DNA from: Caldilineaceae bacterium
GTDB lineage: Bacteria; Chloroflexota; Anaerolineae; Caldilineales; Caldilineaceae
Reading direction: 5' to 3'
DNA length: 64,000 bases
Assembly (NCBI GenBank): GCA_958295845.1
Contig: OY282376.1
Span: forward strand, 372,001-436,000
Shown: positions 9,048 to 17,110 of the stretch, one piece after another
Position numbering within the stretch: the stretch's first letter is position 1
Layout of the letters: the number at the start of each line of letters is the position of its first letter
Made by a program: the position numbers and the translations under genes
Notes under the pieces: model-generated
The model's database searches: none
Told to the model about the DNA's origin: nothing
Seen by the model: only the letters and a program-made list of their open reading frames with translations

Positions 9048-10549
9048 TGCGTCGAACGTCGGTAGCAATGACCGTAGCGATCGAGGAGGCGCTCGTCCAG
9101 AGGCTAGTTCGCGACGATGGTCAGGAAGACATCTGTCTTGCCACTTACCGTCCGTCCACGGGCCTCTCCCGTTTCAGTGCCCTGATTCGTGCGGTCGTCC
9201 CGCCTGAACCTGGAGATCGGCTGGTCCACGGGAATGCAACCGTTACAGCCGACTACATCTTACGAGGTGCCGAAGCAGCGCAGGAAGATAAGTGCGGCTT
9301 GGTCCTCCTTCACAGCCACCCCGGAGCCAGTCACTGGCAGACAATGAGTGCCCCGGACCGTGCTTGCGAGGCCAGCTATGCCAATCTCGTCCGCGAAGTC
9401 ACAGGGCTTCCTCTGGTCGGCATGACCCTTGCTACAGGGGACCGCTCATGGTCTGCTCGTCACTGGGACGTTGGAGTTGGCCGAGCCGTCCACTGCACTC
9501 ACTCCACGAACGTTCGGGTCATCGGTGGAAAGTTCGCGGTGACGTGGAACGACGCAGTTCAACCACCTCCACAGCCCAGCACCCGTCAGACTAGGACCGT
9601 AAGTGCGTGGGGCGACCGGACACAGGCCGATCTCGTCCGGCGGAGAGTCCTCGTAGTCGGAGCCGGTAGTGTCGGGCTTGACGTCTTTGTGCGACTCGCT
9701 GCATCCGGGCTCTGCCACTTGACTGTGATGGACTTCGACATAGTCGAAACCCACAACCTGGACCGCCTCATTGGCGCAGAACGCCGCGACGCCCGCCTGA
9801 GGAGACCCAAAGTCCATGTCGCCCTCCGAGAAGCAAGGAAAGCAGCCACTGCAGCTAGGTGCAATATCAAGGTTTCCGACCGATCCATCTGCGAGCTGGA
9901 AGGACTGCGGCTCGCGCTCGATCATGACCTGATCTTCTCATGCGTTGACCGACCCTGGCCACGAGCCGTACTCAACTCTCTGGCTTACTCGGACCTCATT
10001 CCTGTCATCGATGGAGGCATCGCCATCGATACGTTCAGTGGCGGAGAGATGCGGAATGCCACTTGGCGCTCTCATGTTGTCAGGCCAGGGAGGCCGTGCA
10101 TGAGTTGCAACCGTCAGCTCGATCTCGGCTTAGTCGCTCCCGAACGGCAAGGGCTGCTCGATGATCCCGCTTACATCCAGCATGCAGGGGAGAGTTTCAG
10201 GCCAATCAATCCGAACGTGGCGCCGCTCTCGGTCAACGTTGTGGCCAGCATTCTTGCCCAATACGTCAGCTTCAGCGTGGCTCCTGCTGGTTTCGGCGAT
10301 CCCGGCCCACTTCAGTATGCGCTCAGCACCCACCATCTTGAATGCCGCGAAGACTCAGCAAGCCCGCACTGTACCACTGAAGTCGCCGAAGGCGTAGGCG
10401 ATCATCGTGTCTGTCTCACAGGTCTCCACAAAGACGCGGAACGAACACGGCAATTCACAGGGGCGGTGGGAGCAAGTGTGCGCCTTCTGCGGTTGATCGA
10501 CGATCGAATTGAAGGAGTAACTACGTGGCTGAACCTACTCGGAGATTGA
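9047..10549 (+). CDS. JAB peptidase-E1 (ThiF-type) fusion
   Basis: 500 residues from the ATG at 9047, which overlaps the E2-like stop. The N-terminal JAB/JAMM isopeptidase domain (about 10-145) has the zinc motif HSHP with S101 and D104 (H89, H91). The C-terminal E1-like adenylation domain (about 195-420) has GAGSVG (205-210), the ATP-binding DFDIVETHNLDR (229-240), PKV lysine 255 and a CVD segment ending at D301. A CMSC pair (351-354) and Cys433/442 may bind zinc or provide the thioester cysteine. Expected roles: processing or removal of the Ubl, and ATP-dependent activation of it. The fused pair is typical of bacterial Ub-like operons. Confidence 0.9.
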   Translation: MRRTSVAMTVAIEEALVQRLVRDDGQEDICLATYRPSTGLSRFSALIRAVVPPEPGDRLVHGNATVTADYILRGAEAAQEDKCGLVLLHSHPGASHWQTMSAPDRACEASYANLVREVTGLPLVGMTLATGDRSWSARHWDVGVGRAVHCTHSTNVRVIGGKFAVTWNDAVQPPPQPSTRQTRTVSAWGDRTQADLVRRRVLVVGAGSVGLDVFVRLAASGLCHLTVMDFDIVETHNLDRLIGAERRDARLRRPKVHVALREARKAATAARCNIKVSDRSICELEGLRLALDHDLIFSCVDRPWPRAVLNSLAYSDLIPVIDGGIAIDTFSGGEMRNATWRSHVVRPGRPCMSCNRQLDLGLVAPERQGLLDDPAYIQHAGESFRPINPNVAPLSVNVVASILAQYVSFSVAPAGFGDPGPLQYALSTHHLECREDSASPHCTTEVAEGVGDHRVCLTGLHKDAERTRQFTGAVGASVRLLRLIDDRIEGVTTWLNLLGD

Positions 10550-10689
10550 CCTCCAAGCCAATAACTTTCCAGACTGCGAATCGAATAACGATGGCCTCCA
10601 TCGGAATTCTAGGCAGCTTCAGACACTCGTTATAGTGTGGCTGCCCCCGATGACCAGACCACGAAATGGGAAAGATAAGGTGCATCCAG

Positions 10690-11090
10690 ACGGATCAAGA
10701 TCGCTCTTCCAGTACTTGCCGTAAAGCGTGTTCAAGATCATGAAATCAAACTCGCGCCCGGGGAACGCGTCCCCGGACAGCGTCGAGGCGTACTGGATGT
10801 TGTCCGCCTCGACGCCCTCCCCCTTTAGGATCAGATCAGCCTTGCTGATGGCGTATGTCTCCGGGTTGACCTCCTGGCCTCAAAGATGGATCGAGACCTC
10901 CCCGCCCTGGTCGTGCGCCAGCGTATTCTCCGCAACCACCAACGTGCCGCCTGTGCCGCAGGGCCTGTCGCAGACGAGATAGGGGGGCGACTGCATCTGG
11001 TCGGCGACCGGCTTGAAAATGAGAATCGCCATAAGCTCGACCACATCGCGAAGGCTGGATTCGTACGGTGTTATAGTTACATAGTATTTC
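10690..11090 (-). pseudogene. Type I restriction HsdM (N6-adenine methylase) fragment
   Basis: On the minus strand the segment RDVVELMA, then YLVCDRPCGTGGTL, VAENTLA and EVSIHL, a TGA stop in frame, then GQEVNPETYAI, SKADLILKGEG, and FDFMILNTLYGKYWKSDLD, matches the central part of HsdM. The SAM-binding (D/G)xCGTGG motif is recognisable. The catalytic NPPY has become NTLY, and a TGA replaces the Phe of the usual IHLFGQE. Both ends of the gene are missing, with no hsdS or hsdR nearby. It is a dead remnant of a restriction system in the island. Confidence 0.8.
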
Positions 11091-11140
11091 GTGGGGCTGG
11101 GCGCAGGCTGCGGTTGTCTGTGGTTGTCAGTTGATGTCAT

Positions 11141-11630
11141 TCATGCAGGAGCAGTATATGGTGGCATATGACCAAAGGGGTACGCGAACGAAAATGGTAC
11201 CGAGATTCGGCAGACGGGGCATTGGGGGGCAGGAAGCTCCTGAAGATCCTTGAAGAGCGCCAAAAGTTCTGGCCAGGGCGCTCAGGGCGGCTGTGTGCGG
11301 TTCTTGTGATTGGGGGACCTGTGCGCGTGGTCAGGGGATGCCTGAACTCTGATTAATGGGATTGTGGGGATTGGCTGTGATGTGACTGTACGACTGTCAC
11401 CTATCTGGACTGCAGCTTGTGCAGGCATGCGGTTGAGATGATTGACGACCACGGGCACGCCAGCCTGCCATTGACGACGCGGGCGATGAAGCTGACTCGC
11501 TAGGCGCGCATGAGTTCAGCCTGGGCACCAGCGCTTACGTTGATCAAGAGGATTATGCAGAAAGCGGTCCAATTCGGACCGCAGGCGTTCTGTCTTCCCT
11601 CAATTTGAACAGGATCCAGAACCGCAAAAT
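11141..11630. other. Gene-free stretch at the right end of the island
   Basis: No ORF with family resemblance or a ribosome-binding site was found on either strand, and no hairpin or repeat stood out. Confidence 0.5.
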
Positions 11631-11633
11631 GCC

Positions 11634-11670
11634 ACTAAAAACCAAAAACTGCCTACTAAAAACTGCCCTT
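11634..11670 (+). repeat. Heptad array, AAAA type
   Basis: ACTAAAA 11634, ACCAAAA 11641, ACTGCCT 11648, ACTAAAA 11655, end box ACTGCCCTT 11662-11670. It runs into the stop codon of the protease-deacetylase gene (11670-11672). Confidence 0.9.
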
Positions 11671-13688
11671 CACCAGTCCACCTCCAACAACCGCAACAGC
11701 TCCCCCGCACCCGTCGTCCCTCGCACGCGCACGCGCCGCAACTGGAAAAGATCATCAGTCGAGTGCGTGGCCCCCGCGACGATCGTCACTCCTCCCCAGA
11801 ACCCGGCGCTCTCAAAAATCCGGATCGTGTTGCTGTCATAGTGCCCAAAAGGATACGTAATGAAACGCGGGCGTACCCCCAGTTCATGCTCGATCGTTTC
11901 CGCACTGCCCAGCGCCTGCCAGACCAGGAAGTCATCGTTCCGATTCCGCAAACTGGCATGATTACGCCCGTGGGACTCGATGAACATGCCGCCGGCCTGC
12001 ATCTCGCGCGCCATGTCCCACGACAGATAGAGCGGGTTGCCCTCGTCCATAAAGTCGGATACCACGAAGAACATCCCCGTCATGCCGAACTCCGTCAACA
12101 ACGGAAACGCGTTCTCGTAGTTGTCGCGGTAGCCGTCGTCAAACGTGAGAATGACCGGTTTTTCCGGCAGCGGCTTGCCCTGGTTCAAATGGTCCACCAG
12201 ATCATACATGCTGATCGGCGTATACCCGCCGTCGGCCAGCGCCTGCAGGTGGCTCCTGAACAGCGCGGGCGATACCGACAGGTCGTGCCGGTAAACATCC
12301 GACCCGGCCGGCGGCACGCTTACATAGTGATACATCAGAATCGGCGCCTGCACCTGCCGTATCGCTCCGTCGGCAACAGGCGGCGGGTTCGGCGACACAA
12401 TCGACTTCGGCTGCTCCTCCGGCCCATAGTGGACCGCGGGCAGCATCAGAACCGTCGCGCCGCTGTACACCGCCGGCAGCATGACCTCATACTCCTCACG
12501 CTCCTTGGCCGTCTCCTCCCGGATAATCTGCGCCAAAATCCAGTCGTGATACTGGCTCACCCGCGTATAGACGCCGTAAAACGCCGGCCGCGCGCAGCCA
12601 ATGCCAAAGCTCACTAGCCCGGCCAGCTGCCAGCCGCCTTCCCCGTCCGGCACCACCAGGGGACCGCCGCTGTCGCCGTGGCAGGCGTCCTTACCCCCCT
12701 GCTTGAATCCGGCGCACAGCATGTTCTCGGTGATCATCCTGCCCATCGAGCTGGTGCACTCTTCCTCCGACACGATCGGGAGCTCCACCTGCTGCAGGTC
12801 ATAGGAGAGCAATCCCCCGCTGCCGTCCTCGGCAAGCGCGCCCCAGCCGATCACTGTTCCCAACGTGCCCGGCCCGGCCAGCGTCAGGCTGTCCGCGCCC
12901 AGAATCGTGACCAGCTCCGTATCGGCCGGCTCTGTCAGATGCAGCAGCGCGAGGTCGTGAGCGAAATCGTGGGCAAAGTCGAATCCGTAGCGAGGATGCA
13001 CGACAATCCGGTCAACCGACCTTTTCTGCCCCTGGCCGCTGTCCAGCCTGTGAGGGCCAATCGTCGCCACAATATCCTCCGGCGCCGCGTTTATAACGCA
13101 GTGGGCGGCCGTCAGCGCCCAGCTGGGCGCCACGAGCGATGCCCCGCAGAAGGTGTGGTAGCCGGGCTCGGTGAAGGCCTGGATCGCGACCATCCACGGC
13201 CAGGCCCCGGGCGCCGCCTTCTCACCGCCGACGATCTGCCCCTGCAGGCCCGCAGGCGGCGGCGTGGCCGTCGCGATAGGGGTCGCACTCGACTGCCCGT
13301 CCCCTGCGGCGTTGGCTTCGACCGCAGGCCCGGACAGTGCAACGCGATCGGGGCCGGCAGTGTTGGCGCGCACCGACAATCCCAAGCCGTCCGGGGCCGG
13401 GGAGACATTCTCACCAGCTGCCGCTGCTTCCAGGACCGCCGCCTCTTCAGGGGCCGCCGGCCCCGGCATGGCGATATGGTTGCACGAGATCAGGATTACA
13501 AGCGGCGCCAGAACAGACAGGATGCTGAGACCGCCATAGGACCGGACCGAGCGCCGCGCGGAGGCAACTTTGCCCGTCCTGTTTGGAACTCGTCTGCCTT
13601 GGATGCCAGCACGAAATGCGCCCCTGTTTGCGAGGGGCGCATTGGGAACGGAGTTTCGAAAAGACAGCCGGGGAAAGCGCAAATTCAT
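11670..13688 (-). CDS. Trypsin-like serine protease fused to polysaccharide deacetylase (predicted lipoprotein)
   Basis: 672 residues. A hydrophobic segment (54-68) ends in LISC (Cys69), a plausible lipobox, then a low-complexity Ala/Pro linker. An S1 trypsin domain starts at the activation motif IVGG (152-155) and has the complete triad: His196 in TAAHC, Asp245 in HDLALL, Ser340 in GDSGGP. A second linker (about 395-445) leads to a CE4 polysaccharide deacetylase: PILMYHYV, LTFDDGY (516-520 FDDGY) and SHGRNH (572-577). The protein should act at the outer face of the membrane, cutting protein and N-deacetylating glycan. The fusion is unusual. The stop lies in a heptad array. Confidence 0.9.
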   Translation of the reverse strand: MNLRFPRLSFRNSVPNAPLANRGAFRAGIQGRRVPNRTGKVASARRSVRSYGGLSILSVLAPLVILISCNHIAMPGPAAPEEAAVLEAAAAGENVSPAPDGLGLSVRANTAGPDRVALSGPAVEANAAGDGQSSATPIATATPPPAGLQGQIVGGEKAAPGAWPWMVAIQAFTEPGYHTFCGASLVAPSWALTAAHCVINAAPEDIVATIGPHRLDSGQGQKRSVDRIVVHPRYGFDFAHDFAHDLALLHLTEPADTELVTILGADSLTLAGPGTLGTVIGWGALAEDGSGGLLSYDLQQVELPIVSEEECTSSMGRMITENMLCAGFKQGGKDACHGDSGGPLVVPDGEGGWQLAGLVSFGIGCARPAFYGVYTRVSQYHDWILAQIIREETAKEREEYEVMLPAVYSGATVLMLPAVHYGPEEQPKSIVSPNPPPVADGAIRQVQAPILMYHYVSVPPAGSDVYRHDLSVSPALFRSHLQALADGGYTPISMYDLVDHLNQGKPLPEKPVILTFDDGYRDNYENAFPLLTEFGMTGMFFVVSDFMDEGNPLYLSWDMAREMQAGGMFIESHGRNHASLRNRNDDFLVWQALGSAETIEHELGVRPRFITYPFGHYDSNTIRIFESAGFWGGVTIVAGATHSTDDLFQLRRVRVRGTTGAGELLRLLEVDW

Positions 13689-13694
13689 GCCCGC

Positions 13695-13724
13695 ATTCTA
13701 ACAAATCAGGTATGAGAGCGCCAA
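13695..13724 (-). promoter_or_regulatory. Promoter of the protease-deacetylase gene, possibly leaderless
   Basis: On the minus strand a -35-like TTGGCG (13724-13719) and a -10-like TAGAAT (13700-13695) are 18 bp apart. Transcription would begin at about 13688-13689, at the start codon itself, and no Shine-Dalgarno is visible. Confidence 0.5.
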
Positions 13725-13730
13725 AAAAGG

Positions 13731-13758
13731 TTGATAAATTCGCCCCGACACGTATAAT
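13731..13758 (+). promoter_or_regulatory. Sigma-70-type promoter of the CRP/FNR regulator
   Basis: TTGATA (13731-13736), a 16-bp spacer and a perfect TATAAT (13753-13758). The predicted start at about 13765 gives a leader of about 74 nt. It sits back-to-back with the minus-strand promoter at 13695-13724. Confidence 0.75.
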
Positions 13759-13838
13759 AAACTTGGGCCATAGGCTGAAAGCGATGAACCGGGGCCGCCG
13801 AGCGTCCCCAACCCGCGGTGTCTCAGGAGAAACACAAC

Positions 13839-14567
13839 ATGACGATCATGAAGATGTCCGCCGCGCTGCAACCCGCGGAAAAGATGAAATTTCTCTCTGA
13901 ACTGATGGTCTTTCAGGACCTGACGTCCAGAGAAATGGAAGAGCTGAATCGAATTACGACGATGAGCACCGTGCGCAAGGGACGGGTCTTCTACCGCCCT
14001 GAAGAGCCGGGTGAAGTCCTTTTCATCCTTAAAGAAGGCCGCGTGCAGCTCTATCGCATCAGCCCTGAAGGCAAAAAACTGGTCATCACCACCCTTGGCC
14101 CCCACACACTCTTCGGCGAAATGGCCCTGCTGGGCACGAAGATGCACAACACCTTTGCCGAAGCCATCGACGACTGCCTGATCTGTGTCATGAGCCGCAA
14201 CGACCTGGAACGGCTCATCCTCAGCAAGCCCCAGGTCGCCCTGCGCATTCTCGAGATCACCGGCAAGCGCCTGCAAGAGGCCGAAGAAAGCCTCGAAAAC
14301 ATGGCCTTCAAAGGCATCCCCGCCCGCCTGGCCAACCTGCTCCTGCGCCTCTCCGACGAGCAGCAGTCCGACGAAGTGACCGGCCTCACCCACCAGGACC
14401 TGGCCGAAAGCATCGGCACCTACCGCGAAACGGCCACTCAGGTCCTCAACGACCTCAAAGCGCGCGGCCTGATCGAAATCGGACGCAAACGCATCAAACT
14501 GCTGGACCGGGAGACAATTTCCATCATCGGTAGCAAACGCATCAAGCTGCTCGACGAGAATATCTGA
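13839..14567 (+). CDS. CRP/FNR-family transcriptional regulator
   Basis: 242 residues from the ATG at 13839, chosen because AGGAGA lies at 13825-13830. A cyclic-nucleotide-binding-fold sensor domain (about 25-140, with [22 protein letters not shown] and FGEMALLG) is followed by the dimer helix and a winged HTH. Its recognition segment is [20 protein letters not shown], typical of CRP/FNR DNA reading heads. No FNR-type N-terminal cysteine cluster is seen, so the ligand is unknown. The C-terminus carries an odd near-repeat of KRIKLLD. It ends in a strong terminator and is divergent from the protease-deacetylase gene. Confidence 0.9.
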   Translation: MTIMKMSAALQPAEKMKFLSELMVFQDLTSREMEELNRITTMSTVRKGRVFYRPEEPGEVLFILKEGRVQLYRISPEGKKLVITTLGPHTLFGEMALLGTKMHNTFAEAIDDCLICVMSRNDLERLILSKPQVALRILEITGKRLQEAEESLENMAFKGIPARLANLLLRLSDEQQSDEVTGLTHQDLAESIGTYRETATQVLNDLKARGLIEIGRKRIKLLDRETISIIGSKRIKLLDENI

Positions 14568-14580
14568 GCCGCAGGAGCAA

Positions 14581-14627
14581 GGATCCACTGGTTAGCTGTC
14601 AATAACACCAGTGGATCCCGCATTTTT
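14581..14627 (+). terminator. Intrinsic terminator after the CRP/FNR gene
   Basis: A perfect 11-bp stem, GGATCCACTGG (14581-14591) and CCAGTGGATCC (14608-14618), with a 16-nt loop, followed by CGCA and five T (14623-14627). Confidence 0.85.
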
Positions 14628-14957
14628 CTTGCCAACGGTCGCTGGAGTCTGTTTAATCGTCAAGTGACGACTGTGACCTGAGGCACCCCGCAGTTTTCGC
14701 GTCCCTCTGTAAGTTTTTCGCAGAATTTGGAACCGCCCAGTGGCCAGCCCGCGCCATCCCCACGCATGTCTTCCTTCCCACCTGCTCGGCCAACCTCTAG
14801 CCAGTCTGAAAAGTAACGCGAAACTCTCCACTGTTCCCTTCGTATAGGTCATCAAAAGGAAGCGGTCAATACCCCCGGAACCGCCGCAACCATCTAACGC
14901 GCCCAAGCTTGGCCTTCGCCTACGCCGTATCGCCAAAATAATACAGAGTCTCGGTCT
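14628..14957. other. Spacer upstream of the exporter operon
   Basis: About 330 bp with no supported gene. It should contain the promoter of the MacAB-type operon, but no clear -35/-10 pair was recognised. Confidence 0.4.
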
Positions 14958-15671
14958 ATGACTGGCCTATCGCCCCTGATCGAAATTCGTAACCTGACCA
15001 GGACCTACCACATCGGTCGGACCGCGCTGCATGCTCTCAAAAACGTCTCTCTTACCATCGAACAGGGAGAGTACGTAGCCGTCGTTGGCACCAGCGGCTC
15101 CGGCAAGAGCACGCTGCTGAATATCCTCGGCCTGCTCGACCGGCCCACCGAGGGTACCTATCGCATCAGCAGTCAGGACGCCGGCGAACTGACCGACAGA
15201 CAGCGCACCACCCTGAGGAACAAAGAGATCGGGTTCGTCTTCCAGGAGTTCAATCTCCTGGCGCGTGCAACCGCCCGCCGCCAGGCGGAGCTGCCCCTCT
15301 TCTATGCCGGTGTCTCCCGTAAAGAGTCGCGCCGCCGCGCCCTCGACGCCCTGGCACAAGTTGGCTTGGCCGATCGGGCCGAGCACAGACCGGAAGAGCT
15401 GTCAGGCGGACAGCGCCAGAGGGTGGCCATCGCCCGCGCCCTCGTCAACAGCCCCTCTCTTCTTCTCGCCGACGAGCCAACCGGCGCAATCGATACGCAG
15501 ACCGGTGAAGAAGTGATGACTCTCTTCGAGCAGCGGCACCAAGAAGGGCTGACGCTGCTGATCGTCACCCACGACCGCGAGATCGCAGCCAGGGCCCGGC
15601 GTGTAATCACCCTTCGTGACGGTGAAGTCATATCCGACGAGCGGCGGCCAGAGCCCGCTGCCGCGCGATAA
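14958..15671 (+). CDS. ABC transporter ATP-binding protein, MacB/LolD type
   Basis: 237 residues. Walker A is GTSGSGKST, the Q-loop GFVFQEFNLL, the signature LSGGQRQRVAIARAL, Walker B LLLADEPTGAID, and the H-loop IVTHDRE. It powers the FtsX-type permease encoded next. The usual LTALENVELP segment after the Q-loop reads RATARRQAELP, so it is slightly divergent. It is the first gene of a three-gene operon (ATPase, permease, adaptor). RBS is weak. Confidence 0.9.
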   Translation: MTGLSPLIEIRNLTRTYHIGRTALHALKNVSLTIEQGEYVAVVGTSGSGKSTLLNILGLLDRPTEGTYRISSQDAGELTDRQRTTLRNKEIGFVFQEFNLLARATARRQAELPLFYAGVSRKESRRRALDALAQVGLADRAEHRPEELSGGQRQRVAIARALVNSPSLLLADEPTGAIDTQTGEEVMTLFEQRHQEGLTLLIVTHDREIAARARRVITLRDGEVISDERRPEPAAAR

Positions 15672-15720
15672 AACAATCATCTCGAATGGCTGCCAGCAAC
15701 CGCGCCGGAGGAGACCCGAA

Positions 15721-16968
15721 GTGAGGCTGCTGAAATACTTCCCGCTTGCCGTCGAAAACATCGCCGTCCGCAAATTGCGGTCCTTTCTGACAATGTTGGG
15801 CGTCATCATCGGCGTGGCCTCCGTTCTGACGACCCTGGGCATCGGCCGCGGCGCGTCGGCCGACATCATGCGGGATATCGGCAGCGAGGGCCTCACTCTT
15901 CTCAATGTCGAATCCGGCACCTATTCCGGCGATTCCTGGACATCCGCTCGGCCGCTCACGATGGCCGACGTGGCGGCCCTTTCCGACCACTCCCTTCATC
16001 CCGATATAGTCCAGGTCGTCCCTCTCTACAGACATTATATCTTTCTGTCGAATGGTGAAAACAACAGTTACATAGAGGTAGTGGGAACGACCGCCGCCTA
16101 TGCCGCGATTCACAATCTGGAACTGGCCCACGGACGCTTTCTCACCGAAAACGAAATTGCGCAACGGACAAAATCCGTTGTCATCGGCGCCGATGTGGTC
16201 CAAAGACTGTTTGCGGGCGCCGACGCAATGGGACAGAGCCTGAGCATCGAGCGCGAGCCATATACCGTTGTTGGCGTGCTCGTGAGACAAGGTTGGGGCA
16301 GAATCGGCAACTTGGACGGCAGTGCAATCATCCCTCTGGCAGTGGCTCAGGATCGCCTGCGACCCCCTTTCACCCCCCACCGCCATCGCGGTGAATACAC
16401 CGTCTCAGCTATCCACGTCAACGCCGTAAGCATCGAACGCCTCGATGCCGCCGCAAGACAGGTCGAACAGACCCTGCGGCTGCGCCGCATCCTCACTGAA
16501 GACGAGCCCAACGACTTCACCATCGACAATCAGGCCCGGCTGCTCGAAAGGGCCAACTCCGTTGCCGCCACCCTGACCGCCTTCCTCGCCGGCATCGGCG
16601 CTATAAGCCTCCTGGTCGGCGGCATCGGCATTATGAACATCATGCTCGTCTCCGTAACCGAACGCACACGCGAAATCGGCCTGTGCAAAGCCGTCGGCGC
16701 ACACAATCGCGATATCCTTGTTCAGTTCCTGGTCGAAGCGCTCGTGTTAACACTCGTTGGCGGCCTCATCGGGATCGCCATCAGCTACGGCCTGGCGGAA
16801 ATCGCCAAGAACTTCTCAAGCCCGGACTTCCCACTGGTTGTGCTCATCGAGCCCGGCTCCCTGGCCGCCGCTGTCAGCGTCAGCGCCGCCTGCGGACTTC
16901 TCTTCGGTCTCTACCCGGCCATACGCGCGACCCGGCTAGACCCGATCGAGGCCTTGCGCCATGAGTGA
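15721..16968 (+). CDS. MacB-like FtsX-family permease
   Basis: 415 residues from the GTG at 15721, preceded by GGAGGAG at about 15706-15712. An N-terminal membrane segment (MLGVIIGVASVLTTLGIG) is followed by a large extracytoplasmic MacB_PCD-like domain (about 45-270). Three C-terminal membrane helices follow, the first with the family signature LLVGGIGIMNIMLVSVTERTRE, including the cytosolic coupling helix (IGLCKAVGAHNRDIL). It works with the upstream ATPase and downstream adaptor in export or mechanotransmission; the substrate is unknown. Confidence 0.9.
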   Translation: MRLLKYFPLAVENIAVRKLRSFLTMLGVIIGVASVLTTLGIGRGASADIMRDIGSEGLTLLNVESGTYSGDSWTSARPLTMADVAALSDHSLHPDIVQVVPLYRHYIFLSNGENNSYIEVVGTTAAYAAIHNLELAHGRFLTENEIAQRTKSVVIGADVVQRLFAGADAMGQSLSIEREPYTVVGVLVRQGWGRIGNLDGSAIIPLAVAQDRLRPPFTPHRHRGEYTVSAIHVNAVSIERLDAAARQVEQTLRLRRILTEDEPNDFTIDNQARLLERANSVAATLTAFLAGIGAISLLVGGIGIMNIMLVSVTERTREIGLCKAVGAHNRDILVQFLVEALVLTLVGGLIGIAISYGLAEIAKNFSSPDFPLVVLIEPGSLAAAVSVSAACGLLFGLYPAIRATRLDPIEALRHE

Positions 16969-17110
16969 CAGCAAGGCAGCAAAATCCGTGATCGGCCCGC
17001 CTTGCCCGAAAATCGCAGGGCCCGCCGCCCTGCGACACAGAGTCACTTGCCCATGATCCGGCCCATAGAGGGCAAGCCGCCAAGCGCCCTCCGTCGATAG
17101 GAGCATCCCA

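Noticed and set aside
8440-10549. CBASS Cap2/Cap3 pair
   Set aside because: There is no cGAS/DncV-like cyclase or effector nearby, and the JAB and E1 domains are fused in the opposite manner to separate Cap2 (E2-E1) and Cap3 genes.
10880-11140. An 86-residue minus-strand ORF as a new small protein
   Set aside because: Its residues match the interior of HsdM and the match continues past its stop codon, so it is a pseudogene fragment.
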